Source: Eumeta japonica | Taxonomy: Eukaryota > Arthropoda > Insecta > Lepidoptera > Psychidae | DNA: 64,000 bases | Assembly (NCBI GenBank): GCA_005406025.1 | Contig: BGZK01000906.1 | Location: forward strand, 62,001-126,000 | Reading direction: 5' to 3' | In this document: piece by piece, positions 22,780 through 35,042 of the stretch | Layout of the letters: each line of letters begins with the position of its first letter | Numbering within the stretch: the first letter of the stretch is position 1 | Made by a program: the position numbers and the translations under genes | Notes under the pieces: model-generated | The model's input: only the letters and a program-made list of their open reading frames with translations | The model's database searches: none | What the model was told of the DNA's origin: nothing

Positions 22780-23340
22780 CACACTCGATAATTTACTGAA
22801 AAGTATGTTTTTGAAGACTTTGAACTTGAAAGTAGCATAAATTTCAGAAATGGCTTATAAGGTTTGTTCCCTACGTTTAGGATTTCTAAACTCGAAATAC
22901 TTAAAGATTAGTTTTTGAATTTCGAGACAATAACATTTAGAACTTGAGTACTTCAAAACCAACCGATAAATATAGAAGCGTGTCTAAATAGATTTTTGAA
23001 CTCGAAAAGTTCAAAACGTATGAGAACCATATTTTTGGACTCTGAAAATTTGAAAAAGCACTACAATCGAAGTTTTGAAGGTGGATAAGTTCAATAATTG
23101 ATCGCTATTTTGTTTTTTATACTGATATTGAAAGTAGAAAGTAGTTTCAAGAATGGCCTGCAGAGTCCAACTGTCTTTCAAATTTTTGATCTCGCAAAAC
23201 TCAAAAACTCATACACAATAATTATAACTTACGGAGCTCAAAGAGATATCAATAAATATTAAGACGGAAGGTATTCGGAATGGCCTATAGGGTCAGGTGT
23301 TCTTAAGATTTTTTTCACAAGTAAATTAAAATTTTCCAAG
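22780..23340 (+). repeat. Degenerate repeat with recurring 'ttcagaatggcctat'
   Basis: Three versions of the motif lie at about 22842, 23145 and 23273, each followed by 'agggt/gagtc' and embedded in recurring 'tttttgaactcgaaaa..tcaaaa' phrases. A fourth copy is at 1297-1385. Noncoding and strongly diverged. Confidence 0.45.
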
Positions 23341-23444
23341 CCCACAACCCACCCCAACATTTCTTTATAATAATTTAAATTCATTATGAAATCTACCTAA
23401 CGAATGATAAAATATATAAAAAATAATTTATAATGAAACTACAT

Positions 23445-23499
23445 TTCAATAGAGCTATAGTTGTAAATAGCATATATTTACAACTAGAACTCTATTGAA
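23445..23499. repeat. 55-nt hairpin
   Basis: Arms 23445-23468 and 23476-23499 pair over 24 bases with two mismatches around a 7-base loop. There is no extension of the stem outside the arms. Confidence 0.85.
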
Positions 23500-23870
23500 C
23501 CATACCTATTTAAATCGAATTTGGGTGAAATATTATGAACAAATTCTTCTATATGAACAAAAAAGATAAAATATAAACTTATCTACATGTAATAAATAAC
23601 GACCTACAAATCATAAAATAAATACTTATTCCTGTTTGTAATTGTGACGTGGTACTCTTTTGTTGGCCTAAAAACTTATTAAATAATTCACCGTTTTAAT
23701 GGACAATTCATTGAATTAAAACTTAAATGTCGAAAATAAGGCTATGGTTCCATGACGTCCCGTGCTATGGGTCACAAGTTATATAAGTAACTACGCATTT
23801 ATTAAAATAAAATACTAATAGTTTTTCGCGACATTGAATTCCTAAGTTCAAGAGATTTTTTTTCATTTTT

Positions 23871-24168
23871 GGGCGGCAAACGAGCTTGCGAGCTAACAAA
23901 AAATAGGCGGTCACCGTTGTCCATGAACACTCGCAATTTTAGCGGAGTCACTAGCGCGTTGCCGGCCTCTTGTTTCAGAATAGAAAATCTGTGAAGGGGT
24001 AATGGTATTGTGATGGAGAGCTAGGGTCATGGGGGAAGGTGGTTGATGGAATGCGAAGTGGGTTACCGGAATTCTTACTCACTAGACAAAAAGCAACATC
24101 GGAAGCTGTTACTTCACCTCCTTATTCTGTGAGAGTGTAGCATCTCCCCGGCGCTCCATTTTCGTAAT
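23871..24168 (-). repeat. Non-LTR element 3' end, reverse copy
   Basis: The reverse complement of the 1-265 family. It reads 'ggcaaacgagcttgcgagct', 'ggcggtcaccgttgtccat', 'cactcgcaa', 'gcgttgccggcctct' and then, after a unique stretch, 'gctgttacttcac' and 'tctgtgagagtgt'. The first motifs are the familiar lepidopteran LINE-tail signature. It is more complete than the copy at the window start. Confidence 0.65.
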
Positions 24169-24329
24169 GCTGCCAAGTTGAACCCAGCATGGCTCTACCA
24201 AATTTCAAGTTATGAATTCAGGCAGGAATATTCTCCTTTTCATGCTTTTCAGTTCATTTTGTTTCCGTAGAAGAAATTTCGGTTTTTTTTTATTCTCCTA
24301 AAATCTGTCTCGGGTTCCGTAAGCGTTTT

Positions 24330-24470
24330 TCACGTTTCGCGTTAACCATCGTCACAGACCTTTTGTGGGGCATTTAATTGAAGGTAAACAACGGGCCGGT
24401 CGGCTGATCGGCTCAGCGTGAGCGCTGCGAGCCTCGTTATTTCCGAGGTAAGTGCCAATAACACGTATAC
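24330..24470 (+). promoter_or_regulatory. GC-rich island with consensus splice donor
   Basis: 'ggccggtcggctgatcggct' and 'gtgagcgctgcgagcctcg' precede a perfect AG|GTAAGT donor at 24446-24453. It could be a first, noncoding exon. No start codon context or repeat similarity is seen. Inference only. Confidence 0.3.
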
Positions 24471-25529
24471 TATAACCTTTTTCAGACACCCAAAGAGATT
24501 TTTATATGTTTAACGGATAATGTAGCTATAAATAACGTTTAAGTTGCTAATAAAGTTTATTGTCGATTTTATTTACATGTTAAGCATTTGATTATGTAAC
24601 TTCTATTCGAAGCCATTGTTCTTAAAACATCGACCATAATTAACTTTGTCTAAAAATGAACAAAATGAGTGCTAAATACATCTAAAATAAATAATAAAGT
24701 ATTCACTGCCTTTTAAACAAAAAGAGTCCATCGTGAATAGAGGAATTCCACCCTTAATTCTTATCGAGTTCTTTTCTGTGCTTATCGAGAATTGCTCCGA
24801 CGTATTTTTGATGTCACATTGGTACAGATTCGGTCGTTTTAGCTTAACATAATTGATCCGCGGATTACAACTTCAGGCTGACATCGTCAATCATTTAGAT
24901 TTATGTTTAATTGAATATTGTGAATAATTTGCACAAATTTCCAACGTATTCAAATAAAAAGAAAAAAGAAATCATGATTTATGTTCTTCTTATTTATTGT
25001 TCCTAACAAATAAGCAAAGACCGATGCATGCTTAAAAATGATATTATATATACTAATAAATACTTATATAAAGTTTAACATTATAACTATAATGGTCCAG
25101 AATCGTTACCTGATCATCGTGCATTTGTACGTTTTTGGATATTTATTCCAGTTCAAAAATTCGAACTTAAAACTATGAAACTTAATATCGAAAATAAAAC
25201 TGTGGAGTAGCTATATCGAAGTTTTGTTATATAAAAAAGAATATAATATTTTTATAAGGTAACAATTGTCCCAACAGAACCTATGAAATTACATTCATAG
25301 ACAATATCTATGAATCCATTCATACTTTATTATATATTTTGCATTCCATTTCTATCATTAAATTCGCACAAGACGTAGAATTAAAATGTTCGTGAAAAAT
25401 TTTCAATCTCCCAAATGGGGCATATGAATAAGGTGGAGCTTTCAGAATTTCGTCTTGAAAGTTGAAAATTGTTTTTAACTGCACCATTAAATCTAATGAA
25501 CGCCATAAGTCCCAAGGAACGCTTTAACG
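24471..25529. other. No gene recognised
   Basis: AT-rich DNA with no supported feature. If the donor at 24448 is real this would be intron. Confidence 0.4.
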
Positions 25530-25700
25530 TAACGAATGTCCGAGCTCACTCGCTCGCGGCGCGGGCGGCGGCGTTTTTAGAAAAAGTGCCGGCGGATATT
25601 TCTCCGTCGAGGCCTTTGAATTCAGTGACGGTACTTTTATATTTGACGTCACACGTAAACGATATTCTCTGACGATAGCTCCATATCCATGGTGGCGAAG
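25530..25700. promoter_or_regulatory. GC-rich island with CRE palindrome
   Basis: 'cgcggcgcgggcggcggcg' is followed by a perfect TGACGTCA (25644-25651), the CREB/ATF site. A reading frame crosses it (25469-25672) but has no recognisable homology. Confidence 0.3.
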
Positions 25701-26205
25701 ATTTCCGAATAGCTGTCGCGAATCACATGTAGTCGGTTTGATACGAGATCGTAAAGGTGTCGACTCACGCTTATAAAATAATCGAATGAAGATGAATCTC
25801 TACGAAAACTATATCGCCATTGTTAATCCAATAACACTTGAAATATAACAATAAATAAAATATTATTACAAATAGTTATTTCTTTGTTGTCATGAACCAT
25901 AAGCATTTTCAAATGGTAAAGTACTTCAATTTTTAGATGTAGAAACCGTCCGTCTCATTATTTATTTACGCTGTTTCTGTAGCCTGATGTGTGGCATTTC
26001 GCTCTGGGGGCGTGCCGCGGACACTCATACAATTTTCGTTTTGCACAAACGGACTATTGGGGCGATTCAAAAGTTCGCGTAACTCTAAGAAAAAAATTTA
26101 AGGAAGTATGAATATTAATTTTGACATTTCAATTTATATACGAAAATATGATAGGCACAAATAAAAATTTAAATTTGTTTAAAAAAAATACTGAACGACA
26201 TAGAC
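25701..26205. other. No gene recognised
   Basis: The patch at 25990-26060 ('gctctgggggcgtgccgcgg') is GC-richer. Otherwise nothing is supported. Confidence 0.35.
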
Positions 26206-26295
26206 TTAGTACTAGTAGTAAGCTGTCGTATTAGTAGTAAAGTAGTATTGTAGTGTTAGTGTTAAAGTAGTGTCGTAATACTAGTAGTAAAGTGG
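26206..26295 (+). repeat. Degenerate (AGT)n repeat
   Basis: Runs of 'agtagta', 'agtagtaaagtagt' and 'agtgttagtgtt' fill the interval, with a larger repeat 'ctagtagtaa' at both ends. Confidence 0.7.
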
Positions 26296-27339
26296 CTAAC
26301 ACAAAACCACAAACTCATTTACAGCGCTTTGTTTGCGGATGTTCAGTAAGGTTCTTGGAGATATTAAAAAGTTACCTTTAAATAAGGTTTAAATCATTGT
26401 TGAGCAATTAATTAGAAAGAGTATTAATGAAATTGACGATTATTTTAAAGACACATATCCATAAGCGTGAATAGGTCGATGAATTATCTCTTTCCATAAT
26501 AATTTTATTTTTGATTGTAATTAAATTTCTTGGTTGTTCTGTTTAAGGAAAAGCTATCTTTGGAACAAGTAGTGAATTCATGTTATAATCAAGAGTTCAT
26601 AGTAGACGTTTGCCTGCAACACGCATTAACATGCAGCATGGAACCCACCGCTGAACCTCGAATCTGCCTCTCCACTACGAAACTCTATCCAAAGAATTGA
26701 ATATTGATTCGAGAGGATTGACAGATATCGAACACCTAAGCAAGTGTTAATTCTTTTATATAATTATCTTAGTCCGCTAATCGTTATAACGATAATTTTT
26801 ACGCTTCATGCCACCAGAAATATCCTCAGGAAATTACCGACAGTCACATTCACCAGGGTGTAGTATCAAGAGTTCAGTATAACCCCCAAAACAAATATTT
26901 TTGAATTTTGATTTGAATTAGGAGTAGAAAAAAGAATAGCTTTAGAATTAGTTTAGTATAATTATTTTTACAGAATACCAAATTAATCTCTTTCTTTATT
27001 GCCACAGAACACTTTGAAACGATTTTATAGTCCAAAAATAACGTCTAAGAGTTCTCAACTAAAGTACTTTAGTTGTAAACATCGATAATAGCATTAGCCA
27101 AGACGATTTATTTTTTATTTGAGATATTTCGCCTAATTTGTTTATTCTATGGTAACTGAATTCTATCTAAAACTTGTTTTCTATTAAGTCCATATTATGG
27201 CTATCAAAACACTTAAATGCCTAAAAGTTAATCTCACTAAATTGACATCTGTACATTTCGAAGTTGCTAAATACGGCTGGAAACTTCGATACGTGGATGA
27301 GAATCGACGGAATAAGAAATGAAAAATGATATAGTGAAA
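26296..27339. other. No gene recognised
   Basis: AT-rich DNA, no supported coding, RNA gene or repeat. Confidence 0.4.
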
Positions 27340-27545
27340 ATGGAAAAAGTCGTCGAAGCTGAATTTAATTAATTCCTCGAAGGAGGCGAGAGCCAGCTGG
27401 CGCTATGTTCGAAACTTTAACGGTCGATCGCGCCGATGCGTGAAGTACTATCCGCCGCTCGAACAAATTCGACGGTGACATTAACTGAACCAGATTTAGT
27501 TATTGACAAACTGGCGGCGATAATTCCAAAATGTCATTAGCTATC
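27340..27545. promoter_or_regulatory. GC-rich island
   Basis: A unique CpG-containing stretch ('aaggaggcgagagccagctg', 'tcgatcgcgccgatgcg', 'ctggcggcgataa') with TTAATTAATT at its left edge (27364-27373). Function unknown; regulatory element is a guess. Confidence 0.3.
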
Positions 27546-28800
27546 GTATGTCGACTGCTGGAATTGTTGTGTCGATGGTGATTCTCGAACTTTCTGTGGA
27601 ACCGCTGGTGTCGTGAAGTATAAAGTGAGATGAAAGTGAGCAATAACTCTTCATTAGACCTGCTAGATGAAAAATGTATCAATACATCTTCCTTTCGCCT
27701 CTTCCTCGTGTGTTTATTAATTATAAATATATTGTTCCACATTTTTATTTATTTGTTAGAATGTAACATGATATTGGCTTAAAATTACGATATTGAAATA
27801 CAACTTTGCTTTTGAACTTTGTAAATCTTAAAAATGGATATTTTTAGTTATAGTTGTGGATCGAAGAAGTAATATGTGCGAAAGATATAAGCTTATTTCA
27901 AAATTAATGTAATATGGTTTTTGTTTCGTATTCATACAAAAACCATAATTTGTAAGGCAAATTATCAGATGTAAGATGTCTGCTTGGAACATAAAACCTC
28001 ACATTCTGAAGTTGTCATTTGTTACTAAAACAATTTTGACATAACTAAAACGATTGATTACTTATTACAGCTTTTTATTTAAAATTGTGAACGCGAAGAA
28101 GAAGCAATCCTAATATTTCGCAATACAATCGCTAAAACGCCGTGTTCTAGCTATTTATTTATGAGAATAAGAGAAACTTATTGGTGTATGTTCATGACTC
28201 AGGATCGATCATTTGTTCAGTAACAGATGAGTGTTCAACCATATTGAGCCACCAACACTACGTGAGCTACGTTCAAGCGCAAAATATATGGAGATGAGAA
28301 AAAAGGCTTTTTCGTATTTTACGTATAAATTTAAGATAATTTTTAATAATATTTTATTTAAATTTAATTATTATACATACATGCTATTTTGTTCAACAAT
28401 TTGTTGCCATTTTCTTGACATAATACCATTGCTATAGAAATTTTGAGGCTTTTGATTAAAAAGTGCAACAAGTAGTTTTGATAGTCCTCTCTTGATATTT
28501 GCCGAGTGGCTAAAGATTTAATGGTCTAGTGTTACCATGATCAAAAACCATATTTTTCTGTTGATCAATTCGTACAAAATTAATTCCCTCATTTTTAATA
28601 TAAACCGTTCTCACTGTCAATTCTGGTTCCATTGTCAGGTCCGATTTCGGTATCGCTATTTCAATAGCGGCCCTGACTCCAATTTTGGTCCTTCTTGGCT
28701 AAGGATGGACCTTGGGAATAAAAAATTACCATTTTTACTATTATTTATACATTTTTTTACATAAAAGATAATTTTTCTTGTAATATATAATATCTTATTG
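27546..28800. other. No gene recognised
   Basis: AT-rich DNA. The stretch 28610-28700 has a faint 'tcc.att.tggt' texture like the complement of the GAATCGG repeat. No coding. Confidence 0.35.
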
Positions 28801-28804
28801 TTTT

Positions 28805-29100
28805 AATATTATATCTCTTTTGAGAACATAATCTACCGATATACTAAATTTGATAACAATCCTTCCAACCATCAGCTTATGAGAAACATCCATACAAACA
28901 CACTTTAACATTGTTTCTGTTATGAATAGCCTATAACAATCTACAAATGATTCTGTGTCGAATGGTCAAAGTCCTAATTACAATCTATCCAGCCGTCAGC
29001 ACATGACAAACTCATATACAGACATACTCTTACATTTTTTGGACTATGAATAGCCTATATCCACCTACAAACGATTCCGCATCGACTGTTTATGATCTCA
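28805..29100 (+). repeat. Tandem ~125-bp repeat, two diverged units
   Basis: Unit 1 (about 28849-28974) and unit 2 (about 28975-29095) share 'acaatc...tccaaccatcagc', 'catacaaacacac', 'tatgaatagcctata' and 'ctacaaatgattc.g.gtcga'. The block is the uninterrupted counterpart of the split repeat at 2736-3650. Confidence 0.75.
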
Positions 29101-29329
29101 TTGCGATACATTCATTACTTTCCGTGATCTTAGGATATACATACGTGTATAAATGTACACTGTAAATTTCGAACAGCTTTTTTCGCCAGAAGTTCACAAA
29201 AAGTTTCGCCAGAACCTTAAACACATATTGTCTATTGTTATAACAAAACGCCTCAAGCCAACAACATTATTATTATTGTTGATTGTCAATCACAAAGCAA
29301 TTGAACATTCCGTGATAGAAACAAGAGCT

Positions 29330-29515
29330 CTCGAAGCGTGATCACATTGGCCGATTGTGGAGGTCTTAGCGAGCGGCGGCCTGCGCGAGTCGAGAGATTT
29401 CAGCGTCGGTTTGCTTTGCCTTTGAACTGAAAAGTGTTTTCGTTCCGTTTTGACAAAGATAAATTTAAATACGAAAGCCTTTGAGAGCGGGGTCATGATA
29501 ATGCTCCCGTTCCTA
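29330..29515. promoter_or_regulatory. GC-rich island
   Basis: 'gcgagcggcggcctgcgcga' and two CCTTTGA words (29420, 29480 region, TCF-like) in unique sequence. No coding is recognisable. Regulatory role is an inference. Confidence 0.28.
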
Positions 29516-29774
29516 AATATCACAATTTATTTACACGTCTCGGTTTGTATGTTCACTAGATAATATGTGCATTGCTTAACGATATCTATATTAATATGAT
29601 AAACACGAGATTGTCCGTGTCGAACTATTTAGTTTGACACTAGGGAGAGGACGTTAGCTATTTCTTGTTTGTTTGTCTGTCTGTAAGTATATATATTTAT
29701 TCATTATTCACAAGTCAACAATACTTAAACTGATTTTAACGGACTTCACTATTTTGAAGATTTACTTATAAACG

Positions 29775-29990
29775 ATGGTGGTTCAGTGGTGAAGAGCGTC
29801 ATCTTTGAACCTGAGGGTACCGTGTTCGAATCCTGCCCACGAACGAATTGGAAAATAAGTTCCTACTTAAATCAAAACCATGTCTCGGAGAGACCGTCTT
29901 AAGAAGTCGGTTCCAGAAGTGTTACCATTACATAGGTGGCAACGGTAGTTGGCAGCAGTCAGTGTGGAGTTCCAGTCAAGGGCTTTTGAA
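29775..29990 (+). repeat. tRNA-derived SINE
   Basis: An A box TGGTTCAGTGG at about 29780 and a B box GTTCGAATCC at about 29829 have tRNA-like spacing, but the arms do not fold into a real tRNA. The following tail ('cgaattggaaaataag', 'ggagagaccgtc') matches the SINE remnant at 19840-19890 in part. Confidence 0.65.
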
Positions 29991-31818
29991 ATACACAAGC
30001 CTTTCGATCTGAAATGAAAAAACAGCAAGTGGATCTGTTTTAGTAGAAGGGTGATTAAAATCTCGCCAAAGAACGCGACAACTTTTGGATCGGAATCTTA
30101 TTGGCCTCTGTACCGATATAATTGATGTTTACTAGGTGAGACTATTATCTTGACGACTCCGGTTTTGTTTTAATGTCTTGATCATATCAAAATTTAATAG
30201 ATATAACTAGTTTTTTGTTATGACCTATTTAATAAGATTATTTTGTTTTACGGTTTGAGGATTCAGTCAACGACAAAATATTGTCAAGTTTTTCGCTGTT
30301 AGGTTCTCACAACTTCCCTACATGAGCTATTTTATTCATTTAACTTATATCACATCGAGAAATTTCATCGAACGTGTTTTATAGACCTGCATAAGATGAG
30401 ACATTAAATTTTAGACGAAACATATAAATACATCGATATACATTACGTTATACGAGTGCAAGTCGTCGTTTATTAAATAAACTCGGACAAAACTTTGTTA
30501 TCTTAACAATTGTCGGACATTTTCTCCGTCCAATACGGCGACAACGTATATTCCGTAAGCTCGTGAACAAATGAAGATGTATCACGGGAGTTCGCGCCTC
30601 GAAGTGCAATTCATGAGATAGACCAACAGCATAAAACTTTAGGACGTCTGAACATCTTCGGCTTACATATTAATAGATAGGTCCAGATAGGTCCTCATAG
30701 ACTATTTAACGAAAATAGAAAACATGTATTTCTAAGTTCAATCAGCCATGTGGCCTCAGGTGAGCAAGGAAAAAGTGGATAACGGTTCGCTTTTATTACG
30801 ATTGTCCCGTCAAAGCGAGAAGAATGATTTTGCCTTGACCTGCTTTCGGAGGCTGTAATAAGTACGAGTTTCGATATTAAATTTTAACGAGAAAACCATT
30901 GTTTTTAATGTATTCTCTGGGTCGAGTGGATGATTTTAATTATAATCCAGCTTATAAACAATTAAAATAAATTTAATAATTAAAGGAATAACCTTTAACT
31001 TCATATTTATTATATTCACGTATAAACTACATTTACGCAGGCAAGAGCACGGTAATAGTATGATGTTAAAATGAAAACTCTACAAGGATTATCACAAACG
31101 AACAAACGATGAACTAGTTTATGATCCTATTGTCAAAATATTTTAAATATTTAAAAAAAAACACGTTTGCAATGTACTAATTAGGTGTCTTCGGCTCTAA
31201 TACAATTATTGTTTTTAATGTGTGTTGGTTCAATTTTTTGTTCTATCATCACGCAAAAAGTACTTTACGGATTTAAAAGTCAAGCTGTTTTTTTCATTGT
31301 ACAACTCACAGTTAGACTTCAAACTGGTATTTGTTTTATCGCATAATAACGAAAAGAGCCTGTTTTAATTTTAATACTTCCTTAATTTTTATGTGAAGAG
31401 ATCTTCACAAATCTAAGATTGAACTTAGAAAAATAAATATGCCAGTATACATATACAACAAGTTTTCCGTCCTGCTTTAGATTTAATTGCCCTACCGTTC
31501 AGATCCGACTTGGATGAAAGCGGGGGGATAACGCAAATTAAAATACAATACAAGCTATAATATCCAAGGATAGTGTTACTTTCTAAGAGTGAATGCATTG
31601 TAGAATCGGCTTAGTTACGGATTTTTAACCTTATTTACGGATACGTAGGTCACACAGTACATTTTTAGAATTGGCCCCTTAGAAATAGTAAAATTATAAA
31701 ACATATTTAAATCTAAAAAATAGATCTTTTTGCCAACCTTATATATATATATAGTATTCATACGTCATTTTGTTTTATAAATTAGCGGCAAAAAGAAAAT
31801 TATTTGCCTAATGTCAAC
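29991..31818. other. No gene recognised
   Basis: A mildly GC-richer unique patch lies at 30485-30665, and a (TA)n run at 31738-31754. Otherwise AT-rich with no supported coding. Confidence 0.35.
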
Positions 31819-32660
31819 ATGAATTTAGCGCGTGAAGATTTCCTGGCAACGGTGTTCTATGAATTTCGTTGCCATTTAAGCTAACCAGAAATTTATAAGA
31901 GACTTTGCTTGGCTTTTAATGACGAAGCTTTCCTTGCCACTGTTTATAATTGATATAACTAGTTCAAACGTTTTCGCACTGATCTGACTGGCTATCTGCG
32001 TGAGAGGTTTGCTTCTTTGGCAACAACCCAAGACAACATCAGTGCTGTGCCGCTCATGATGGAGACTGACACAAAAGTAACTTACCAGTGGATTTGGACA
32101 AGGTTAGGCATTAATATGAGTCAAGTGCACAAAATCTTTCCTGAATATTTAGCGGACAAGAAGCTTTGTACTCGGTGGATACCTTAAAACTTGACGGATG
32201 TTCAAAAACTTTATCGAGTTAATTAGTTAAATGAGACAAAGATTTTCCTGAAGTGAATAAAATGCTATATAGGACATGGTCACAGCTGACCACAGCTGGA
32301 TTTAAGTTATGATCTCGAAACCAAAAGACAGTCTGTTCAGTGAGTGTTTTCCTTCGAAGAGTTGCATACTAAAGCAAAACTAGGTCGAAGCGTCGTTAAA
32401 AAAGTGGTATCATCCTTTGGAATGACAGATCATTATGCAACATTGTTTTAGAAGATAATAAAATAGTCATTACAGGCTGGTACACTAAAAATTGTTTATC
32501 TCTCTTGTTTTGGAAAAAGTTCGGGAAAACGACCTCACAATAGGATTCTTCTTCATAATGACAACGCTTCACCACATACCCGTAGACAAACAACCAGCAA
32601 TTTGGAGACGTTAGATATAGAAATACTAGATCACCTGCTTCACAGCCCCGAGCTCGCACA
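31819..32660 (+). pseudogene. Mariner transposase remnant, 3'-truncated
   Basis: The remnant starts MNLAREDFLATVFYEFRCHLS at ATG 31819, then a stop. It continues through FNDEAFLATVYN, VTYQWIWTRLGINMSQVHKI (near 32070-32140), LCTRWIP (32165), and, in shifted frames, WVFPFEELHTKAK-like and FGMTDHYATLF, to LLHNDNASPHT (32545). The HNDNASPHT block corresponds to the second catalytic Asp region of mariner. It ends after a 'HLLHSPELAQ' block where the family usually has 'H.PYSPDLAP', so the C-terminal third is missing. It has many stops. No terminal repeats or TA duplication could be assigned. It is a different mariner lineage copy from those at 13.6 and 15.9 kb. Confidence 0.8.
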
Positions 32661-32950
32661 ATACAATGAAGAAGAATAATAACAAAAACAATAAATAATA
32701 AAAACCATGAAAAACCAAAATAACTTGTCAGTTTGCGGAGTTTTTAATTTTATAAGACTTTCAGTTTTATCAACGTAGTGTAGCTTTCTATTAATGACAG
32801 AATTTTCAAAATCGGTCCAGTAGTTCAGTTTAATACAACAAATACGCTAATGAATCTGGGGATAAACAATAGTTTTTTTTTTTTGTCAGAAAGCATCAGG
32901 GCAAGTCACTAATTTAATGCACTGATTCGTGAACATATATTATAGTTATA
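32661..32950. other. No gene recognised
   Basis: AT-rich spacer between the mariner remnant and the foldback element. Confidence 0.4.
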
Positions 32951-33471
32951 TCCGGCCTTAGAAAAATATATTTTCATCTATAATTGAATCAAATAATATT
33001 TTACAGGTAGTTAACAGTATTATAAATTTGTGAGAACAATGTCTGCCACCGTACTCCTGCTGTTATTAACATTAATTACTTTTTTTACGTACTCTGCAAA
33101 GAATTTCAAAGTAACTGTCAATAATAAATATATTTAAAATTTTGTAAACTTTACATACGTGTTAATATATTTTAATTATCAGATGACAGGGAAATAACTT
33201 CGGTTTATCTACCTGTTTACACTTGTGTACAGGTAACTGCGGCGCTACGATCGCTGCCTATTGTAACAAGATGTAAAACACCATATAGGAAAGTTTTGTA
33301 CTTGTGATATGCGATTAACATAAAAAGTAAAAAAATTAATTAATAATTAATGTTGATAGCAGCAGGACTACGGTGGCAGATATTGTCTTTGACAATTTAT
33401 AATACTGTTAACTGCCTTTAAAACATTATTTGATTCAATTAACTGATCAGGGTACTTTTTCTAATGTCGGA
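32951..33471. mobile_element. Foldback MITE with long terminal inverted repeats
   Basis: The left arm (32951 to about 33080) and right arm (about 33342 to 33471) are reverse complements with scattered mismatches. They share 'tccg.c.ttagaaaaa', 'aattgaatcaaataat', 'agttaacagtattataaatt', 'tctgccaccgta.tcctgct' and 'aacattaatt'. The unpaired interior of about 260 bases is AT-rich and noncoding. The target duplication and superfamily are unresolved. Confidence 0.82.
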
Positions 33472-33598
33472 TCTTAGACTATTAGGTGTGATAGAATGAT
33501 ATAGGTATGGCGGAGAGAGGATGACGTTTTAAACTGAAAGCGGAAAAAATTAGAAAAGTAAAAATATTATGGCTAAGGAATCACCTTTTATTTGCCCC

Positions 33599-33637
<39 letters not shown>

Positions 33638-34072
33638 TTTGCGTAAATATTGATAGAGTATAATATTCATAAGTCTTCAATATACTAAATTATTTTTTCA
33701 TTTGCAAATAATTTTAATTAAATCACATTCAAAACAATGTTTTTCATAATGTCACTAAATTCGCACCGGCCAATAATGAAACAAGTCATTTGTTAAAATT
33801 ATTACAAACTTTCTAGTAAGAAAATCCATATTTGTCATCTGCTAAAGCAGCCAAAGCTTTGTATAAACAAAAAATCTTTCGCCCTGCGAAGTGGTTACAT
33901 CAAAAGGAAGTGAAACGTTTCGCGTTTTCTTTGAGAATATCTGATATTCAATTTTCTGTCTCCGATTTGTTTGCCCACGTTCGTCACATAAAAAAAGCTT
34001 ACATTAAAGGAAAGGAGCTTTTATTCCAATTTCGACTGCAATATTCGAATAAACGCCTTCGTACCGTTCACT
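33472..34072 (+). other. (TA)n microsatellite and unassigned DNA
   Basis: A (TA)n run lies at 33604-33635. The reading frame 33832-34107 has a basic composition but no family I recognise, and its apparent start is not ATG. It may be chance. Confidence 0.4.
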
Positions 34073-35042
34073 CGACGATAGCGCTGTGGCAAATAAAAAA
34101 AAGGTAATTTTTCGTAGCTTCTTGTATCGGAGTAAACTGAATTGGTATTATTTAGTAATATTATATAGATGTAAACTTTGCAATTTAAGTTCGACGCTAG
34201 CGCTGTGGCGTATAAAAATAAAAAATCGTTTAAGAGCGTATCAAAAAAATGCATTAGAGATGATAAAACCTATGTTGTTACTTTATATTCCATGTTTCCT
34301 GCACATAATAGATAGAAGTACTTCAGTCGCCTGTGACTAGAGATACAAGTAGGTATGTCGAATGTTACTTTAAATTGGTGTAAACTAAAGGGCACCAACA
34401 AAAAAGTGTATCTTTAAGGCACTCACGTCATTTTATTAAAAAGCGCAATTTTTTGGCAATAACTCTTAAGTGGTATATCCGATCATGTTCAAAATAATTA
34501 TCGTTGAAAGTATTTATTAAGCATTACCTATATATTTTCTTGTAATTTTTTTTCAGACTTAGGGCTTAAAAAATAAAGAGGGGAGGCAATTTCTGCTATA
34601 TTCGGAGTAATTATTTTAGAAATTATTCACGTTATCTGAAATTTTCTTTTTAAATCCTTAAAGTATTTTTAAAAGAGCTGTTGAAATATGTGCCAAATGT
34701 GGATTATGCTAAAAAAAAATTTTTTTAATATTCTGTTATAGACCATATAGAGAGGGAACACTCTATACATGTGTATGTAGAAACATTTAGAAACATTATA
34801 TTTATTTTTGTTATTTAACTACCATACTAAGTAGCGGCTTATACAATACGCCTATACTCCGAATTTCAAAAATATTTATGTTTGTAGTTTTTGAGTAAAA
34901 TGTCTGTGACATACGGACGGACATAAAGAAACTATAAGGGTTCTGTTTTTGCCGTTTTGGCTCGGAACTCTATAAAGCTCGAAAATCTTATATCAGATTA
35001 AACTGAATTGATATTATTTAGTAATGTTCTATAGATATAAAC
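34073..35042 (+). repeat. Tandem repeat, second unit split by a MITE
   Basis: Unit 1 begins 'cgacgatagcgctgtggc' at 34075 and contains 'tgaattggtattatttagta' at 34138. Unit 2 begins 'cgacgctagcgctgtggc' at 34192, breaks at about 34230, and resumes after 34976 with 'tgaattgatattatttagta' near 35005. The break holds the 34230-34976 MITE. Confidence 0.65.
34230..34976 (+). mobile_element. MITE-like element, second near-full copy
   Basis: Aligns with 2883-3556 almost throughout: 'ttcagtcgcctgtgactag', 'ggcaataactct', 'agaggggaggcaatttctgc', 'agtagcggcttatacaatac', 'acatacggacggaca', ending 'ggctcggaactctataaa'. It has an extra stretch after 34475 and lacks an intact left terminus. Noncoding. Confidence 0.65.

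Noticed and set aside
23445..23499. Hairpin as a microRNA precursor
   Set aside because: The total length of 55 nt and lack of lower-stem extension are below the usual precursor size. Kept as a hairpin only.
33832..34107. 91-residue basic frame as a coding exon
   Set aside because: No ATG at the apparent start, overlaps a tandem repeat, and no family recognised.
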